From Desmodesmus armatus (Eukaryota; Chlorophyta; Chlorophyceae; Sphaeropleales; Scenedesmaceae), in the NCBI GenBank assembly GCA_007449985.2, contig VIIQ02000725.1, positions 248,001 through 312,000 on the forward strand: a stretch of DNA of 64,000 bases. The letters run 5' to 3'. Shown here piece after piece: positions 16,701-26,353 of this stretch; within the stretch, counting starts at the first letter, position 1, and each line of letters begins with the position of its first letter. The position numbers and the translations under genes were made by a program. The notes under the pieces were generated by a model, which was not told the DNA's origin, searched no databases, and saw only the letters and a program-made list of their open reading frames with translations.

Positions 16701-17973
16701 GGTGACCTGGGACGTGGTGGACTGGGATGCAGTGAGGGCAGATGCAGGGGCACTGATTGTGGACGTGCGCGAGGTAAGAGTGGGTGAACAGTGTGGAATA
16801 GTCACTCAACTTCCACTTCCCTCTTCCCTTGCAAATTGATGCTATGTGGTCTTGTCATGTTCACAATGGACTGGGATGCAGTGAGGGCAGATGCAGGGTC
16901 ACTGATCGTGGACATGCGCGAGGTAAGAGTGGGTGAAGAGTGTGGAATAGTCATTTCAAGTTCCATCTCCCTCCTCCCCTCTCCTGCAAAGTGCATGTGA
17001 TGTGGCCTTGTCATCCTAGCAATGGACATAAATCCAGGGAGGGCAGGTGCAGGGGCACTGATCGTGGACGTGTGCAAGGTAAGAGTGGGTGTCCAGTAGT
17101 GTCAATGGGCAGTGGACTTGCCGTTTTATGGCGTCGCCGGCATCCGGGCACATGCGCAGAACGGCTGGCAAGGCCAGCTTGCTAACGTTTTTGGCCCAAC
17201 CAGTTCATCATGTGTGGAGAGTACCGCCCAGCGATGAAAGTATCCACTTGAAACAACCTCGCCCCCCCCCCCCCCCAATCTGGCAACGTCACAGTAACAG
17301 TATTGGTATCATGGTCGGTCTGTCTACAGCTACTGCTCAATGCAGCGTCCTGCTCGGACCACCTTGCTGCTGCTGCTGCGTCCTGCTGCTGCTGCTGTTG
17401 CTGCTGCTGCAGCCTGCCGAGGTTGAGCGTGGGTGCATCCCCGGTGCTGTCAACTACCCGCTGAGCTCCCTGAGGGACAAGCTGCAGGAGCTGCCAGCAG
17501 ACAAGAAGCTCTACGTCTACTGCCAGGTATGTGTGTCTGGGGGGGGGGGGTCGGGTGGCTGGGCCAAACCCCAACCTGGTGTAGGTGGTGCAAACCACCG
17601 CAGGGGAGACAACTTATGAGGTTCACCTGGCTCGACCTTGGTGGACAATGCCATTGTTGTTTGGCGAAAATGTCCATGCAACATACTTCCCCACAACCCT
17701 CAGGGCACTGCTGTGCTTCCTGTCCCAGGGCTGATTGTCAACATCGGTGCAGAAAAACGCCAAGCTGGCCGTCTGTTTAGTTGCAAACATGGATTATTCA
17801 CAGTGTGCTGCTGCTGCTGCTGCTGCTGTTGCCTCGTGGGGTTTGTGCACATTTTGCAGGTTGGGCTGCGTGGCTACAACGCCACCCGGCAGCTGCTGCT
17901 CGCCGGTCGGGATGCAGTCAACATTTCTGGGGGGTACCGCTCCTCTCAGCGCATGCTGCACAGCAAGATGTGA
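7708..17973 (+). CDS. FAD/NAD(P)H-dependent CoA-disulfide reductase-like enzyme with C-terminal rhodanese domain
   Basis: Fourteen exons join without frame conflict into 594 aa: 7708-7877, 8129-8225, 8717-8815, 9620-9774, 10255-10393, 11959-12072, 12674-12777, 13122-13207, 13601-13827, 14484-14564, 15268-15397, 16619-16773, 17413-17526 and 17860-17973. Residues 39-50 ([12 protein letters not shown]) form the FAD-binding motif. [10 protein letters not shown] carries the likely redox Cys78, as in CoA-disulfide reductases that lack the usual Cxxxx[12 protein letters not shown] near 190-200 is the NAD(P)H-binding motif. [13 protein letters not shown] is the second FAD contact, and a dimerisation domain follows. 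The last ~70 residues are rhodanese-like, with YVYCQVGLRGY supplying Cys556. Members reduce CoA disulfides, persulfides or polysulfides; the substrate here is inferred. The first 30 residues are Arg/Ser/Thr-rich without acidic residues, which suggests an organelle transit peptide. An internal start at 7798 would remove them. Confidence 0.9.
9338..9619 (+). repeat. Two fossil copies of an exon 5' edge, reductase gene
   Basis: Copies at 9338 ([11 protein letters not shown]) and 9454 ([22 protein letters not shown]) each follow a CCTGCAG acceptor. They precede the true exon at 9620 ([22 protein letters not shown]). Confidence 0.9.
10030..10087 (+). repeat. Fossil copy of a reductase exon 3' edge
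   Basis: Reads [14 protein letters not shown] followed by GTGGGG, copying [10 protein letters not shown] at the end of the exon at 9620-9774. Confidence 0.8.
10596..10671 (+). repeat. Copy of a reductase exon 3' edge
   Basis: [20 protein letters not shown] then QNQ and GTAAGG. It differs from the exon ending at 10393 mainly by N to K. The flanking intron sequence (CAAGCTTGTCAGTGATTCTG-like) is also duplicated on both sides. Confidence 0.9.
11070..11194. repeat. Foldback (inverted-repeat) element in a reductase intron
   Basis: Arms 11081-11111 and 11153-11183 are perfect reverse complements over 31 bases. An inner GCCAGCG/CGCTGG stem and an outer TAAGCT/AGCTTA pairing extend the hairpin. It could be a MITE-like element or a small-RNA hairpin. 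Confidence 0.85.
11525..11958 (+). repeat. Four fossil copies of an exon 5' edge, reductase gene
   Basis: Copies start at 11525, 11614, 11739 and 11856, each after a CTGCAG acceptor. They read [33 protein letters not shown] and [15 protein letters not shown]. The true exon at 11959 reads [17 protein letters not shown]. Similarity to the exon rises toward it. Confidence 0.95.
12116..12302. repeat. Long foldback element (about 76-base arms) in a reductase intron
   Basis: Arms 12116-12191 and 12227-12302 are near-perfect reverse complements, with about two mismatches near AAAGATC/GACCTCT. The loop is ~35 bases. The RNA would form a long intronic hairpin. It is directly followed by a copy of the preceding exon's 3' edge. 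Confidence 0.9.
12297..12337 (+). repeat. Fossil copy of a reductase exon 3' edge
   Basis: [14 protein letters not shown] followed by GTGTGA, copying [15 protein letters not shown] at the end of the exon at 11959-12072. The hairpin lies between the two. Confidence 0.8.
13420..13600 (+). repeat. Two fossil copies of an exon 5' edge, reductase gene
   Basis: Copies of GDAVEV.DY begin at 13420 and 13522 after GTGCTGCAG. The true exon begins at 13601 with the same acceptor context. Confidence 0.85.
13935..14051 (+). repeat. Copy of the last ~115 bases of a reductase exon
   Basis: Repeats [20 protein letters not shown] and on to GRPYKK followed by GTGAGA, with almost no change from the exon ending at 13827. 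A degenerate further scrap (LKRIGRL) lies near 14250. Both are downstream of the full exon. Confidence 0.9.
15163..15262 (+). mobile_element. 3' module of a SINE-like element beside a splice acceptor
   Basis: About 100 bases (GGGCACCCTCATGAGCCC, then GGCTCGCTGGCTAG, ending CACTGTACTGTACTGTA) are shared with the element at 60960-61345. Its end lies only a few bases from the acceptor of the exon at 15268, so it supplies the intron's 3' end. Confidence 0.75.
15398..16341 (+). repeat. Four copies of a reductase exon 3' edge, one pair nearly identical
   Basis: Downstream of the exon ending at 15397, the tail [20 protein letters not shown] recurs four times, ending at 15642, 15876, 16096 and 16341, each followed by GT. 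About 190 bases of intron after the real exon (15393-15580) recur almost unchanged at 16092-16280, so this part of the array is recent. Confidence 0.95.
16860..17078 (+). repeat. Two fossil copies of a reductase exon 3' edge
   Basis: [18 protein letters not shown] ends at 16922 before GTAAGA. A worse copy ([10 protein letters not shown] in the shifted frame) ends at 17078. The parent exon ends at 16773 with [19 protein letters not shown]. Confidence 0.9.
17375..17412 (+). repeat. (CTG)n tract forming a splice acceptor
   Basis: The trinucleotide tract runs straight into the CAG acceptor of the rhodanese exon at 17413. Confidence 0.85.
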
Positions 17974-18210
17974 GCAGCAGATGCAGCTTGGCGGCGGCTG
18001 CAGCAGCGTGGCGGGTTGTGCCAGCAAGCTGCAGTGCAAGATGTAAGCAGCAGCAGCGCGGCGGCATCCGCAGCAGCAGCATGGCTACGGCAGCGGCAGA
18101 ATGCTGCAGCGCGAGATGTGATCAGCAGCAGCAGCGTGGCGGGGGGCTGCGGCAGTACGTCTGCGGCAGCGGCAGTGGCAGCAGGCTACAGTGCAAGGTG
18201 TGAGGTGCGG
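17955..18210 (+). repeat. Tandem copies of the reductase stop-codon region
   Basis: The C-terminal end (CTGCACAGCAAGATGTGA) recurs as diverged copies near 18028-18045, 18103-18120 and 18186-18203 in a CAG/GCAGCA-rich 3' UTR or flank, with ~75-base spacing. The copy near 18040 contains TGTAA, the green-algal poly(A) signal, but this may be chance. Confidence 0.7.
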
Positions 18211-20516
18211 CAGCATTGGAGGTGGCAGCGGGCAGCGTGATGCAGCTGGGGGAGGAACTGGGGCAGGAGGGAGAAGGGGCAGGAGGGAGAAGGGGCAGGA
18301 GAGTCTCAGCAGGAGAGATACAGCGGGATGGAGATGCAGGGGGAAACAACGCTGTTTTGCAGCGGCGGCTGGTCCGGCCCAGCAGTAGTGCGTGTTCACA
18401 CTGTGTCTGTCAGTTGCTGCAACACATGCAATAGAAGTGCGTGTGTTGGGTGTTTCTGTCAGCTGCTGCAGCGCTGGCAGATACTTACAGCTGGTCCTGT
18501 GACAATTGTCAACCTTGGACAATCTGTTGCAACAGCAGATCGAAGCTGCTATCCAGTACGGCTCCCCCTTATAAGTTATAATTACCTGCCCCACTTTTAG
18601 CAGCTTAGGTTGTATGAACTTGCGTGTGAGTTGGCGGCAGCTGCTGCCCCAACAATGCACTTGATGTACGGATCGGTGTACGCACTTTCCTTCCCTTCAG
18701 GAGGGCTGCATTCTTTGACAGTTGTCTTCACACATCAGGGACTGCTGTGTATCCTGCAGCTAGCATTGATAACTGTTTACACCACTTGTGTGGTGTGTAT
18801 GTGACAGACTGGCACACTTGTTATTCCCCAGAGGATTGCCACCCCAGAGATTGCCACTCTGTGTCAACAGTGTTGTGTTGCCCATTGCCTGAATCTTGAC
18901 CATTGTGTACTGCGTTCTTTGCTTAGGGTTTGGTTGTTTGTTCTTGCATGCACCTGCATAGCTCAATCTTGTCCTATCAGGCATGCACCGTCATTGCACG
19001 CACGTTAAAAACCCAATAATCATGCTTGGGTTTTACATTCCCCTGAGAAGGGGTGTTCCGTCATAGCTGTTGTGGCACAGTGTTTACAACAAGCGGCTGC
19101 GGTTGCCGTGTGGCCACTTCAGCAGCTGTCAGGGCGCAGTGAACGCTGTTGGCCAAGCCAAGAGCTTTACAAGCGCGTTGTGGGTAGCTTTGCCCGCGCT
19201 TATGGTTGAAGTGTTGTGAACTGCTTGGCATTTGCAGTGGAGTTGTGTTGAATTACCTGCTGGTGTGGATGAGCTCATGTCTATTGTGCCCGTCTTAGAA
19301 GGCAGACAATGCATTGCATATGTAATGTGCCCATGTCAACAGCCTCAGTATGGACATGCACCAGTCTCTCGGGTCGGGTGGCATACACGTCATGGTGATC
19401 GCAGCCGTCAGCACCAGTGCTTCTGCAGCACTTTCTGTACGGCAGTAGCTGGTTTGGGGATTCCCCACGCTCTTCATGCTTACCAAGCATGACAACGTCA
19501 ACAACACAACCCGGGCAGGAGGGCTAGTTTGGTACACACTCACACACATCACAGGGCTGTTGCGAGGCATGACTACACCGCAGGTTCAATAGGCTGATCC
19601 ACAGCAGCACTGCCCAGCAACAACAACAACCAACAGGACCATGGTACATGGATCCTGTGTAGACGGCACGTCATGTTGCCCAACTGCAGCAAAACAATTC
19701 ACTGCTGCACCACTTCCGCATGATATGAGCTTTGCAGCTCCAACAGTGGGGCAAACTGTCACGTCAAATCAAATTAGCGGCGTTACAATCTGGAGACGGT
19801 TTGCCAAATGTGCCACCCAGTGGGTCAAGTAGTACTGTTGTCGTCCAAGGATACTACAGCTGGGGCAGCCAAACCTGCTTGTGCACAAGCCTGTCAAGTT
19901 GTAACATATGGCTCTATGACAAAAGCCAGTGACTGGCATCGGCCATGGTGTCACATGGTGTCCACTGGATACTGAGTCAGCTGCACCCAGTGCTAGTTAC
20001 ATTGTGTTCTGTGTTCCCATCTTTGTGTGTTCCCAGTGTCTCCACAGGAAATCTTGCTACCTCCCCGGTTCCGGGCACTGTCTCACTGAGTCAGCTGCAA
20101 AGGAAGAGGAGTATGGTGTCAAAACACATGTGATGCATGCGCACACAGAGGCTGATGGAGCCCCTCAGGGCTTAGTAAGTCAGACTGAGGGATATAAGGA
20201 TGCCACTGTGTGCAAGTTCCCAAGGGTCAGGGGGCAGAGGACGGCAGCAACTGGGTCAAAAGGAGAGACAGAAGCATGGATGTGCTGCAAAGAGGACAAG
20301 CGCAGACCCAGGCCTGGCATTATGACAGGTGTTGACAAGATGTATGCCAGGACATATGAGGTCCACCACCACCACCAGCCCTGGGTCCCCAAAGGCCCTT
20401 CAGGCAGGGTCTGCTGAAAGCGAAGGGCCGCCCAAGAAGGGCAGAACCAGCATTCAGATTATGTCCACAAAACACGCGTGACGCGCACACAACCATCAAT
20501 TCGACACCACTCCCAA
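18211..20516. other. Intergenic spacer
   Basis: Low-complexity CAG-rich sequence to about 18.5 kb, then unremarkable sequence. Short open frames on both strands look random. No RNA gene or family-level protein similarity was seen. Confidence 0.5.
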
Positions 20517-20681
20517 CAGCCGCCGATGCCGTGTTAGTAACCTCTTCGGTGCATCGCCGCCGCCGCGGCCGCCGCCACCAGTTCCACTGCTGCTGCCCTC
20601 AGCCGCTGAAGCCATGCTGTTCACCACTCCCCGTGGCAGTACTTCAAGCGCCTGCTTCTCCCGCACCCGCCACTTCCTTCG
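20517..20681 (-). repeat. Downstream duplicate of the secreted protein's C-terminal coding end
   Basis: Encodes WRVREKQALEVLPRGVVNSM, then a Gly-rich stretch, then RLLTRHRRLL. It parallels the end of the upstream gene (20682-20850), with both DNA and peptide conserved. It lies just past that gene's stop. Confidence 0.8.
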
Positions 20682-22792
20682 TTAGGACACCGCACGAAAC
20701 AGCCGCCGATGCCGTGTTAGTAACCTTCTTGGTGCATCGCCGCTGCGGCCGCCGCCACCAGTTCCACTGCTGCCGCCCTCAGCCGCTGAAGCCATGTGGC
20801 TTACCACCCCCCGTGGCAGTACTTCAAGCGCCTGCTTCTCCCGCACCCGCCATGCTGTGTACTGCTCACTACCCCGCAGCCTCTCCCAGGCAGTGTCTTC
20901 TGCCAGAACCTCTTGACTGACCTTACTGATGGCACAGTCAGTGCTGGGGTTGTAGGGTATGGGAGTTATCTCGATTGTGACTCCGGGGATGGACCTGAAC
21001 TTGTTTAGGGCTGGGTTTACTGGGAGAGGTCCCGGCTCTTTGAGAGAGCCAGCATCGACGTGTGTCATCTGCGGTGCAAGGGCAGTTAGGGTTTTGCAGC
21101 AGCATTGCAGCAGCATAGAGAGTGGCAGGTCAGCAGATGTTGTCGTGGCTGCTGTGGCTGTGTGCCGGTGCCATGCTACTTGCATGTATTGGGTGCACGC
21201 ACGACTTGGGTGTGGAACGGTTTTACGGCTGCAAGCATGTGTGCTGAGATGCGCAGTGCAAACGGAACTGGGCGGCAGCGTTGCCTGTATGCCAAAACAA
21301 TCGTACGGCTCTCTTGTCACTGCTGCAACCATCAGCAAAACATCTGCCAGTCTCAATCCAACCTTTTCCTTGCAGGATTGAAAAAAACACCATCCCACTG
21401 GCCGCAGCGGCGCAGGTGTGGGATGCATGGGATGCATCCCACACCGCGCCGCAGTGCGTCCAAATCAAGTCACTCCTAACACCCAACGGCACCCCACAAC
21501 ACACCCTTGCGTAAAGACTACATCCCCGCATACCTTTTGAGGCTCCACCCTGAAGTAGCCGCACACCTGGTAGCTGCCCAGTAGTGCTGCTGCTTCAGGG
21601 TCAGTCACCAGCGCACCAAACAAATCCCGGTTCGTCGCCGGCATCCCTGGATGCTTCCAACTCCAAGTGCCGCTGCTGTCTTTCCGCATGACGTGGAAGT
21701 CTGCTTCGTAGCAGTGCCCTTTGATGCAGCTCTCTGGTCGAGCCATGAGCACAATGTAGTGCCCGCTGGAAGGCTGTTTTGAGATGGCGGTATCTCGCGG
21801 GACTGCCTCGCCGCCGTCGCTGAGAATGCCCTCTGACAAGGCTTTGCAGGTCATTTTCTGGCGGTATCTGTGGATGGCGCCGTTCTTGGTGCCTGGGTAG
21901 CAGTAGCCGCCTGTGGTGTGACAGATACAGAGGGGTGCGGTTGGTGTGCATGAGGGCATGTTAGGCCGTGGCAAGGTATGCTGAACTCCCAAGCATTTGC
22001 TGGTTTGCCGTAGCTATAGCGTTCTGCTATTGCTGCCAGCTGCTGCCGCAGCAGTCAAACTGCGGCAATGCTGCTGCAGCAGCTTCAAGTGGACTCCACC
22101 AACTGGATCCACTTTCCAAAAGGCAAGTGCGTGTGAGAGGCAGCGCACCACACACTCCCACTGCCACCCCGCCAGCTGCAGTGCTAGCTTGTCCTGCTGT
22201 CAAAGTTCAATTGCTGCTCACCTTGAAACATGTCCAGCGCGTAGCAGTAGCAGTTGCCATTGACAAGGGCAAGGCCAGGCAGCTTCACCCAGTAGTCCAC
22301 GTTTCCTGCAGGACTGCTGCGCTGGAAACACGACCCCTGCACGAAGCACAAAACAGCATCAGCAACCTCCACTACAACAGCACTAGCGGCCTGCGCATGT
22401 GGCAGCAACAGCATGTTGTGTCCTTTACGGGCTGCTGTGCTTTACTTTTGTGCTGCCACAGTGCTTACCAGCTCAACTGCAGCAGCTGATGCAGTCTCGA
22501 AGCCTTCACTGGCGCACTGCTGTGGTATGTGGATGGTTGAAAGCATTGTGTTGGGGAAGGCGAGGCTGTGCAGGACTTCTCTGCTGCTGTACTGTGCTGG
22601 CACGTTGCGCAGCAGCAGCTTGTAGGCCTGATTCCATGCTGCTGGGTTGAAGTTCGGAAGCGCAGATGGCGGGGATATGTAGCCGTTGGGCGCTAGTTGC
22701 TGCCCGGATGCTGCTGCTGCACATGCCAGCACCACAGCTGCCAACAGTTGTGCAAGGCTGTGCCGCTGCTGTTGAGACGAGACAGTCTGCAT
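20682..22792 (-). CDS. Secreted Cys-rich protein with NCYxYA ... FHxMRxDxxGxWS domain, function unknown
   Basis: Four exons on the minus strand: 22469-22792, 22222-22336, 21534-21910 and 20682-21068. They join in phase to 400 aa. Residues ~11-31 (LAQLLAAVVLACAAAASG) are a signal peptide. The core holds NCYCYA (136-141), a Cys-rich stretch, GHYIVLM (196-202), ADFHVMRKDSSGTWSWKHPG (216-235) with TNRD, and CGYF (263-266). From memory, a family of secreted proteins shares NC..YA, an F/Y-H-x-Y/M-R-x-D-x-x-G-x-W-S block, TN.D and CGYF. The Cys/His layout recalls papain-like amidases, but catalysis is a guess. The tail after residue 273 is Pro- then Gly/Arg-rich. The link to the last exon rests on phase only; without it the frame from exon 3 would stop at 21465. 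Confidence 0.7.
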
Positions 22793-24289
22793 CCTCAGAG
22801 CTGCTGCAACTGTAGCGCAGTCAGAGCGGAGATGTCGTGAGTTTTGTGAACTGTATGAAGCGGTACACCTGCTGGGTCCGGGGTTGCTGCAAACAGAGAA
22901 AAGGGCGCTTCCTGATCATTCACAATACTGCTAACCTTGAGTCATGCACGCAACTGCTACAGGTGGTGGTGCGAGTAATACTAGTGTTTGCAATGAATAC
23001 AGACAGTGTAGCTGAGAGGAAAGTGATCACGAAACTGGCAACACGTTTGAATCGTAAGGTCGCTGCCGAGAAGCCTTGCCTGATCCAGATTTCATGAACT
23101 ATGGGTTTCTGACATCCATATACGACTGCGAAGGTGCACGGCTTGTTGTGAGCAGCTTTGCAATGACACGTCAGCTTGACTGGCCATGGGAGCACAAGTG
23201 ACAATGGAGATGGAGACCGGCGTGAAGCCAACAAAAGAGTGTTCTTGCCGTGTTGGTTTCCGGTGAACCACAGCAAATCAAGAGGAAGGGGTCAGGCAAT
23301 CGGCTGTGTACTGCTGTACACCACCCAAGGGCAGTGCTGCCGCAGCGGCAGCCGCAGCACTGCTGCGCATGCGCAACCTACAGCTTGCTGCTGCACATGC
23401 TGCCTCCAGGAGTTGCTGTTGTCATGGTAACATGGTGTGGTGGGCCATAATTTTTTCATCATCAAAGATGCCATTTAGCATGAATGCAGCATGAAGTCAA
23501 GAAGGGCTGTCACAGTGTGTGGTTTTACTGCCTGACAGTCTGCAGCAGTTTGTGTTGCATTCATCCAGTTGTTTTTGAATTTGACACGCATGCATGGCAT
23601 ACATACCCCTTGGCAGCCACTGCCTCAGCTTTACAGGGAACTGCTGCACCATATTGCTGGGTTGGCATGATAATTTTGGCACTTTGGACAGCAGTAGCAT
23701 GGTCCCTTTCACTATACCCAACAGTTCCTTCCGTTCACAACAGTGCCGCCCACGAGCCAGCAGCACCCCTTGCAAGGGCAAGGCATGATGATCACGGTCA
23801 GAGCCTTCCTGCTGCCCAGCAAATCACTCTCCATCACCAGTCACACTCGGATGCTGTGCACTTCATCCATCATGCTCAGTGACAACACCTGCGGCCAGTC
23901 CGCACCCTCACACTGTATTGCTCCCTCAATGAATTGTTTTTGCTGACACCCAGTGAGGAACCCCACTCTGTCAGCTGAGGTACACACCCGCTGGCTGCCA
24001 ACAGCAGCAGCAGGTTGCGGTGACACCAGGCTGCCCAACCCACGTACAGCAAAACCTACAAACAGCACCCTGGCGCTGTGAATTTCAGATGCACTCGTGA
24101 CAGCACACTGATGCTCTTCGATTGTTTCGTTCTCGTTTGCGGTTCAACCGGGTCGTTCATGCGGTGTCCAGGCCACAAGACATGGACAGCATCTAGCAGA
24201 AGTGGCACTGCTGCTGCTGCTGCCAGCTGAGCTTGTGATAGTCAGGTCAGCAGCAGCAGCAGTCACAGCCAGCCTAAGCTGATCCAGCT
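22793..24289. other. Spacer with unassigned open frames
   Basis: Minus-strand frames at 23497-23781 and 23841-24068 have fairly protein-like composition. They lack recognisable domains, signal peptides or matching splice sites and have open plus-strand counterparts. They are not called as genes. Confidence 0.4.
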
Positions 24290-26353
24290 CTACAGAGGCA
24301 CCGCAGTCGAAGGCTTGCTGGCGGTACCAGGGGCAGTGGTTGCTCCGCTGGGTGGTGAACTGCATTGACCGTCCTTGCACCAGTTGTACCTGCACACACA
24401 CACAAAGTGTGTGTCAGTTGTGGTGCTGCGTGCTGGCCCAGCGTGTGCCGGCCCAGTGTATACACCGTACCTAGGTATGGTATCTACACTATCAATGCTG
24501 CTGGGCTCGCAAACTCAAAGTGCTGGTACCAGCACATGGTGGAGCCCATGGTGGTGCTCAGCCTGCTGCACCTGTTCAACAGGGCCTGCTGTTTTAGTAT
24601 GCAAGCTGCTGCATGTGCCTGAAAACGTCATCGTCAATATGCACCCTACACCGTCTGCCGTACACATTTGTTGAGTGAAGGGGTTGAGTCAAGGGGTTCG
24701 TGCACACGTGTGATGCAGGGCATCATGTTGAACTCGGACAGCTGAGGCTAACACACATGCCAGCTGTTGCAGGTTCAAAACTTACGGTGTGCCGCAGCAG
24801 ATGCTCTGTGACTCATCGCACTTGTTGGGGGGCCTCACATAGGTCTTGCAGGCTGCAATGCAAGATGCAGCAAGGGCCATACAGCATGTGACACAGGGGC
24901 AGGGCAGCAAGGAGAACGCAGCAGTGGCAGCAACAAGGTTGAGAGCATGGCATGGGTGGCCAGAACACTGCCTTTGCTCTGGGCATATCCCGAGGGAGCC
25001 AAAGGGTTTTGGCAAGCACTAGCCTTGCTTTGGCTTGCCAAAGGGTTTTACTGTCTGCTGGCATGTCAAGCCCTGCTGCCTCAAGGGTGCCCAGAGGGTG
25101 GCCAATGATTACCATTTATAATTACCATAATGATACCATTAATAATTACCATAATAATCACCCTTGATAATTACCATACCATGAGGGTGCCCAGAGGTGC
25201 CCAATAACCCCCTCTGGTGCTGGCCTGGCTGCGTTGTCCAACCCCAACTGACCTGTAGCTGTTGGCTTGCTGGCGGTACCAGGGGCAGTGGTTGCACCGC
25301 CGGGTGGGCTAGCAGTACCAGGGGCAGTGGTTGCACCGCTGGGTGGTGGCGTGGAACATTGACCGTCCTTGCACCAGTTGTACCTGCAGACACACACAGA
25401 CACAGTAAGATTGTCAGTTGTGCTGTCTTGTGCTGGTGCGCACAGCCATACTAGGCTGGTGGTCAGATTCGATATATTTAATGTTGGTTTTTATTGATTT
25501 TCATTTGAATATTATTTCAAAAAATCAAGCAGGCTGCTAGGGGTCTACACCGTCAGTGTTGTTGGGCTTGCAAATCGAGCTGCTTGTGCTCAGCAGGCTG
25601 CTGCATTTGTGGCCTGAATGTAAGATGTATCAGTATGCAAACTGCTGCATGCGCGTGAAGATGTGCTATGCAGCCTAGACCGTCTGAAGTACACATATCA
25701 TGCACACGACTCGTTTGTTGTGTAGTACACAACACATTTGACAATGACACGACAGCTGAGTGCTGAAGACCTCTGTGGGCAACACACATGCATATGCCAG
25801 CTGTTGCAGGGTCCAGACTTACGGTGTGCCGCAGCAAATGCCCTGTGACTCATCGCACTTGTTGGGGGGCCTGACATAGGTCTTACAGGCAGCTGCAAGA
25901 TGCAGCAAGGGCCAGATTGCATGTGACACAGCCGCAGGGCAGCAAGGAGGCAGCAGTGCCAGCAGCATGGTTGACAGCATGACATGGGTGGGCGAAAGTT
26001 GTGCATGATGTGAGTTTACTTTACTGCTTTGGTGTGCTTCGGCGCCTTGGCGTGCATCAACACAGTCAAACAGTGCTGCAGTCAACTGACTTCAAGCATG
26101 CACAGCTCTGCGAGTTTAACCCCACGCGACATCACAGCACGTTGAGACAAGCAGAGCAACGTGATTATTCGCTGAAAGGCATTTGCAGCTGCTGGTCGCC
26201 CCGATCAGCAGCATCATCCCCTCAAGGCGCTGGCTTGCAGCTGGCTGCGCTTCCCAACCTCTATTGCCGCTGCATAAGGGGTCAAAACTTACGTCCAGCG
26301 CTGGCTTGTGCCACCAGCACCCCCAGGGCAAGTACAAGGACGATGGTCTTCAT
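24290..26353 (-). CDS. Small secreted protein with two cystine-knot-like domains (C-C-CC-C-C)
   Basis: Five short exons, each flanked by GT-AG, join in perfect phase: 26293-26353, 25823-25892, 25253-25383, 24786-24852 and 24290-24389 (142 aa). Exon 1 is a signal peptide (MKTIVLVLALGVLVAQASAG). Two domains follow with the same spacing C-x9-C-x6-CC-x6-C-x4-C: Cys 23, 33, 40, 41, 48, 53 and Cys 89, 99, 106, 107, 114, 119. Each domain is split over two exons at the same point (ICCGTP / YNWCKDGQC). Each is followed by a Thr/Ala/Pro/Gly linker built on SGATTAPGTASKP, a likely O-glycosylated spacer. The cysteine order is that of inhibitor-cystine-knot mini-proteins, which serve as protease inhibitors, antimicrobials, lectin-like binders or signals; none of these roles is shown here. 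The second domain arose by duplication of the exon pair. Confidence 0.85.
25110..25175. repeat. AT-rich tandem repeat (ATAATTACCAT-like)
   Basis: Repeated TAATTACCATAATGATA-like units inside an intron of the two-domain Cys-rich gene. They are flanked by GGGTGCCCAGAG scraps resembling the SINE 3' module in reverse. Confidence 0.7.

Noticed and set aside
23497..24068. Two minus-strand open frames between the secreted-protein genes
   Set aside because: No start context, domain or phase-compatible splice link was found. They could be remnants.
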